From the NCBI GenBank assembly GCA_913030785.1, contig CAJWER010000042.1, positions 1 to 16,046 on the forward strand: DNA of 16,046 nucleotides, given 5' to 3'. The stretch's first letter is position 1, and the number at the start of each line of letters is the position of its first letter. Both the position numbers and the translations under genes were made by a program. This document shows, one piece after another, positions 13,807 to 16,046 of this stretch. The notes under the pieces are model-generated. The model saw only the letters and a program-made list of their open reading frames with translations, made no database searches and was not told the DNA's origin. Source of the stretch: an uncultured Chloroflexota bacterium (GTDB taxonomy: Bacteria > Chloroflexota > Dehalococcoidia > Lucifugimonadales > CAJWER01).

Positions 13807-14697
13807 ATGTTAGGCTTCATCATACGACGTACGCTCCTCGCATTTTTTACCGCCTGGGCTATCTCCATCATCGCATTTATTATCATCCAGGCGCCTCCCG
13901 GTGACTACATAGACGTGTATGTGAACAGTCTTATCGACACCAGAAGAGAAATGCCGGGTGACGAATTATTAAAAAAAACTCTGCGCCAGCAGTATGGGGC
14001 GGACCAGCCCATGTTAGTACAGTACGGCAAGTGGGCCTGGAATATTTTTCGTGGGGACTTCGGGACATCTCTACATCATAACCAGCCCGCTCGGGATGTC
14101 ATCATGGAGAGACTCCTGATGACCATAATTCTGGCTGGCTCCACAGCGGTGTTCGCCTGGAGCCTATCCATCCCAATCGGCATCTACTCGGCGGTCCGAC
14201 AGCACAGCGTAGGGGACTACACCTTCACATTCGTCGGGTTCTTGGGGCTGGCGGTTCCCGACTTCCTGCTCGCGCTCTGGTTACTTTGGATCACTTTCGT
14301 ATATTTCCCTGACCACAGCATCGGCGGACTCTTCTCGCCTGAGTATATAGAGGCGTCGTGGAGCTTCAGCCGAGTTGTTGATCTGCTGTCACACCTGTGG
14401 ATAGCGGTGATCGTGGTGGGGACGGCGGGCACGGCAGGTCTCATCAAGGTCATGAGAGCCAATCTGTTGGACGAGTTGCACAAGCCCTACGTTGTCACCG
14501 CCCGTGCGAAGGGCATGGCCGAGTGGAAGCTGATCTTGAAGTACCCGGTTCGGCTCGCGCTCAATCCGCTGGTGAGCACGCTGGGCTACCTGCTGCCGGT
14601 GCTCATGTCCGGCAGTATCATCGTCTCAGTGGTGCTGAGCCTGCCTACTGAAGGGCCGGTGCTACTGGCTGCCATTCTGAACGAAGACTTTTTTTAA
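13807..14697 (+). CDS. Oligopeptide/dipeptide ABC transporter permease, DppB type (C-terminus frameshifted)
   Basis: The 296-codon product is the first inner-membrane permease of a peptide/nickel-type ABC importer. It starts MLGFIIRRTLLAFFTAWAIS, has the GDFGTSLHHNQPARDVI segment typical of DppB/OppB, several hydrophobic spans, and the cytoplasmic EAA loop VTARAKGMAEWKLILKYPVR that docks on the ATPase. The frame ends at a TAA inside a run of seven T (14689-14695), just at the family motif 'N-D-x-F'; the missing last helix is found in the next frames (14694-14797). GGAGG precedes the ATG by 8 nt. Codon use includes AGA, ATA, TTA and AAA runs, more AT-rich than neighbouring genes. The usual second permease and ATPases are absent; the next gene is a binding protein with its own promoter. 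The product may be non-functional if not rescued by frameshifting. Confidence 0.85.
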   Translation: MLGFIIRRTLLAFFTAWAISIIAFIIIQAPPGDYIDVYVNSLIDTRREMPGDELLKKTLRQQYGADQPMLVQYGKWAWNIFRGDFGTSLHHNQPARDVIMERLLMTIILAGSTAVFAWSLSIPIGIYSAVRQHSVGDYTFTFVGFLGLAVPDFLLALWLLWITFVYFPDHSIGGLFSPEYIEASWSFSRVVDLLSHLWIAVIVVGTAGTAGLIKVMRANLLDELHKPYVVTARAKGMAEWKLILKYPVRLALNPLVSTLGYLLPVLMSGSIIVSVVLSLPTEGPVLLAAILNEDFF

Positions 14698-14797
14698 CCG
14701 CTAGCATTGTGCTTTTCCTAGGCATTCTGACCGTCACCGGGACCCTCATTTCGGACATCCTACTGGCATCCTGGACCCGCGAATAAGGGTGTCGTAG
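14694..14797 (+). pseudogene. Displaced C-terminal helix and tail of the DppB-type permease
   Basis: Shifting back one base at the T run gives FLTASIVLFLGILTVTGT then LISDILLA (14694-14768), an almost perfect match to the final DppB helix (consensus of the form 'D-M-F-L-A-G-S-x-x-L-F-L-x-x-L-T-x-x-G-T-L-x-S-D-I-L-L-A'). A second single-base shift at 14769-14770 then gives LDPRIRVS and a TAG (14771-14797), the universal DPRIR ending of this family. In the middle frame the protein would end SWTRE at 14784-14786. Both lesions look like 1-nt deletions relative to an intact gene. Confidence 0.75.
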
Positions 14798-15179
14798 GGG
14801 CGTCGAGGGTCTACTAGGCTACGAACAGACACAGCTCTGCTGATGGACGCGAACAGTAAGCGAATCGAGTAGAGAAGTGTTGCCATAGGGAGTCACGCCG
14901 CCAGCAGCACCGCGAATCCGTGTTCCAGGTATGCTTCGACCCTCCCCCGTCTCCACCACGAACACGAAACGCCGTCAGCCTCTTGCCCACCGGGCGGAGG
15001 CTGATCGGCTGTTTGGGGCATAGCCAGACGAATCGCGATCGAGTTGGATGTATCGCGTGGTGTATGGTAGTCTTGACTACCCGGCCTGGGGGGCACCATA
15101 ACGGCGTAACTTGCGGCGGAGCTGTTATAGGCGTAAAATGCGGTGCGTAAATTTGGAAATGTTTTAGGAGGAAGAGAAA
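14798..15179. other. Gene-less 382-bp gap between permease and binding lipoprotein
   Basis: No second permease or other gene can be read here on either strand; the long minus-strand frame across it runs into the binding-protein gene as a shadow. It contains a small hairpin GGTAGT-CTTG-ACTACC (15066-15081) and the binding-protein promoter. It could be the scar of a deleted dppC-like gene, but no recognisable fragment remains. Confidence 0.55.
15111..15139 (+). promoter_or_regulatory. Promoter of the binding lipoprotein gene
   Basis: TTGCGG (15111-15116) and TAAAAT (15134-15139) are separated by 17 nt; the -10 matches consensus at five of six positions. The start site near 15146 would give a leader of about 34 nt with a strong AGGAGG (15166-15171), 8 nt before the ATG. 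A weaker TTGACT/CATAAC pair lies upstream at 15073. Confidence 0.5.
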
Positions 15180-16046
15180 ATGGTATCCACTTTGAGGAGT
15201 AGCAAGACGCTTGCGTTGTCGTTGCTAGCTCTGGTGCTGTTGGTAGCCCTCGCGTGCTCGAGTGACGAGCCCGCGGCCACCACAGCAGCAGGCCCGTCGG
15301 CATCTGAGATTGCTGCCGCGGTCGCGGCGACCATACCGGAAGGCGTCAGTGCAAAAGAGATCGGAAGCATGATCGACTCGGCCATCGCGGCCAAGCCGGG
15401 CGTGTCGGCTGCAGAGCTTAGCGCAGCCATCGCCGCCTCGGCGGGTGGTCAGCTTACGAGCGCCGAGGTCAACTCGATCGTGACTGCGGCCCTGGCAGCC
15501 TTGCCTGCGCCACAGTTCGACTCCGCGCAGATCACGAGTCTGATTGCGGACGCGGTACCTGAGGGCACCTCCGCAGAGGAGATTGCAGCCCTGGTGTCGG
15601 CGGCCGTTGAAGCCGCCAGCGAGAAAGCACTGACCCGAGGCGAGATGGCAGAGGCAATCGCTGCCGCCCTGGCGGATCAGGCTGGCGAAGCTCTAACTGA
15701 GGAGCAGGTTGCGGCGATTGTGAGCGCCTCGGTCCAAGGGGCAGTTGACGCAGCGGAAGCTGCGTTGGCAGCAGCGACGAGCGCGTCGGAGGCCATTAAA
15801 GCATCGACAAGCTTTGGTTTCGACGCAAGCACGTACGCAAACAAAGGTAGTTTCCTATATACGGGCCCTGCGCCCACGACGTTCAGCGAGGCCCCAATGC
15901 TGGCCGCGCTCGTCAGGGCTGGCTCCATACCGCCCGTCGAGGACAGGCTGCCACTCGCCAAGGACGTATTCGTGGTGGCCCCCATCGAAGGCATCGGCGA
16001 GTACGGCGGCACCTGGCGCCGTGCGTTCACCGGCCCGAACGACGGG
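15180..16046 (+). CDS. ABC transporter family 5 solute-binding lipoprotein with an alanine-rich repeat stalk (partial, C-terminus off the right edge)
   Basis: The first 289 codons are seen. The protein starts with a lipoprotein signal peptide (Leu/Ala-rich core, lipobox-like ALAC with Cys26, then SSDEP), so it should be anchored outside the membrane after processing by the LspA encoded at 9185. Residues 40-189 form about eight tandem repeats rich in alanine. From about residue 215 the peptide/nickel (SBP_bac_5) type domain begins: TTFSEAPMLAALVRAGSIPP, DRLPLAKDVFVVAP and the GEYGGTWRRAFTGP segment typical of the family's first strand. It would deliver peptides or other substrates to a permease like the one upstream. 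AGGAGG lies 8 nt before the ATG. Substrate is unknown; the ligand pocket lies outside the window. The stalk is much longer than the usual short linker after the lipobox. Confidence 0.85.
   Translation, partial: MVSTLRSSKTLALSLLALVLLVALACSSDEPAATTAAGPSASEIAAAVAATIPEGVSAKEIGSMIDSAIAAKPGVSAAELSAAIAASAGGQLTSAEVNSIVTAALAALPAPQFDSAQITSLIADAVPEGTSAEEIAALVSAAVEAASEKALTRGEMAEAIAAALADQAGEALTEEQVAAIVSASVQGAVDAAEAALAAATSASEAIKASTSFGFDASTYANKGSFLYTGPAPTTFSEAPMLAALVRAGSIPPVEDRLPLAKDVFVVAPIEGIGEYGGTWRRAFTGPNDG
15297..15746 (+). repeat. Eight degenerate tandem protein repeats in the binding lipoprotein
   Basis: Residues 40-189 divide into units of 17, 19, 17, 21, 17, 21, 21 and 17 residues, each starting with S/T/D, two variable residues, E or Q, then an I/V/L/M-x-x-x-I/V-x-x-A/S-hydrophobic helix, for example SASEIAAAVAATIPEGV, SAEEIAALVSAAV and TEEQVAAIVSASV. 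The units are alike in protein but not in DNA, so the expansion is old and under protein-level selection. Each unit is predicted to be a short N-capped helix. Confidence 0.7.

Noticed and set aside
14893..15303. 136-codon minus-strand frame over the gap and the start of the binding lipoprotein
   Set aside because: Overlaps a clear lipoprotein signal peptide and promoter on the plus strand; composition is not protein-like.
15297..15746. DNA tandem repeat or CRISPR-like array
   Set aside because: The periodicity is in the protein only; unit lengths vary and no repeated DNA unit with spacers is present.

Overview
The window is a stretch of bacterial chromosome with high GC content, short intergenic gaps and mostly housekeeping genes. 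The overall gene flavour (an oligopeptide-type ABC system with a solute-binding lipoprotein, a secreted DUF4352-type protein, creatinase-fold and Asp/Glu-racemase-fold catabolic enzymes, a prenyltransferase/squalene-cyclase-like toroid protein) suggests a Chloroflexota/Dehalococcoidia (SAR202-like) marine or environmental genome. That placement is inference from protein style only; no 16S or other phylogenetic marker is present.

Left part (1-9784, all minus strand): read in the direction of transcription this is lspA -> rluD (coupled by a TAGTG stop/start overlap), a squalene-cyclase-like toroid gene broken by one in-frame TAA, gltX, an M24 'pita-bread' hydrolase that has lost most metal ligands, a maleate-isomerase/Asp-Glu-racemase family enzyme, then, behind a strong sigma70-like promoter (TTGACA-18-TATACT), yqeY, purQ, a frameshifted secreted DUF4352-type gene, and purL, which runs off the left edge. 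No purS lies in the window.

Middle part (9914-13144): a divergent ribbon-helix-helix regulator with a palindrome in its promoter and a clear intrinsic terminator, then threonine synthase (thrC, plus strand, extended -10 promoter), facing a class I/II PLP aminotransferase (minus strand, TTGACA promoter).

Right part (13427-16046, plus strand): a tRNA with a CAT anticodon and encoded CCA, an oligopeptide ABC permease (DppB type) whose conserved C-terminus is split over three frames by two apparent 1-nt deletions, a gene-less 382-bp gap, and the N-terminal 289 codons of a family 5 solute-binding lipoprotein that carries an unusual stalk of about eight 17-21-residue alanine-rich repeats between its lipobox and its binding domain.

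The most notable points are the repeat stalk of the binding lipoprotein, the metal-ligand-poor M24 enzyme beside a maleate-isomerase-like enzyme, and three genes (DUF4352, toroid, permease) that each carry a reading-frame lesion, raising the question of gene decay, recoding or assembly error. I did not find a clear new multi-gene defence or mobile system.
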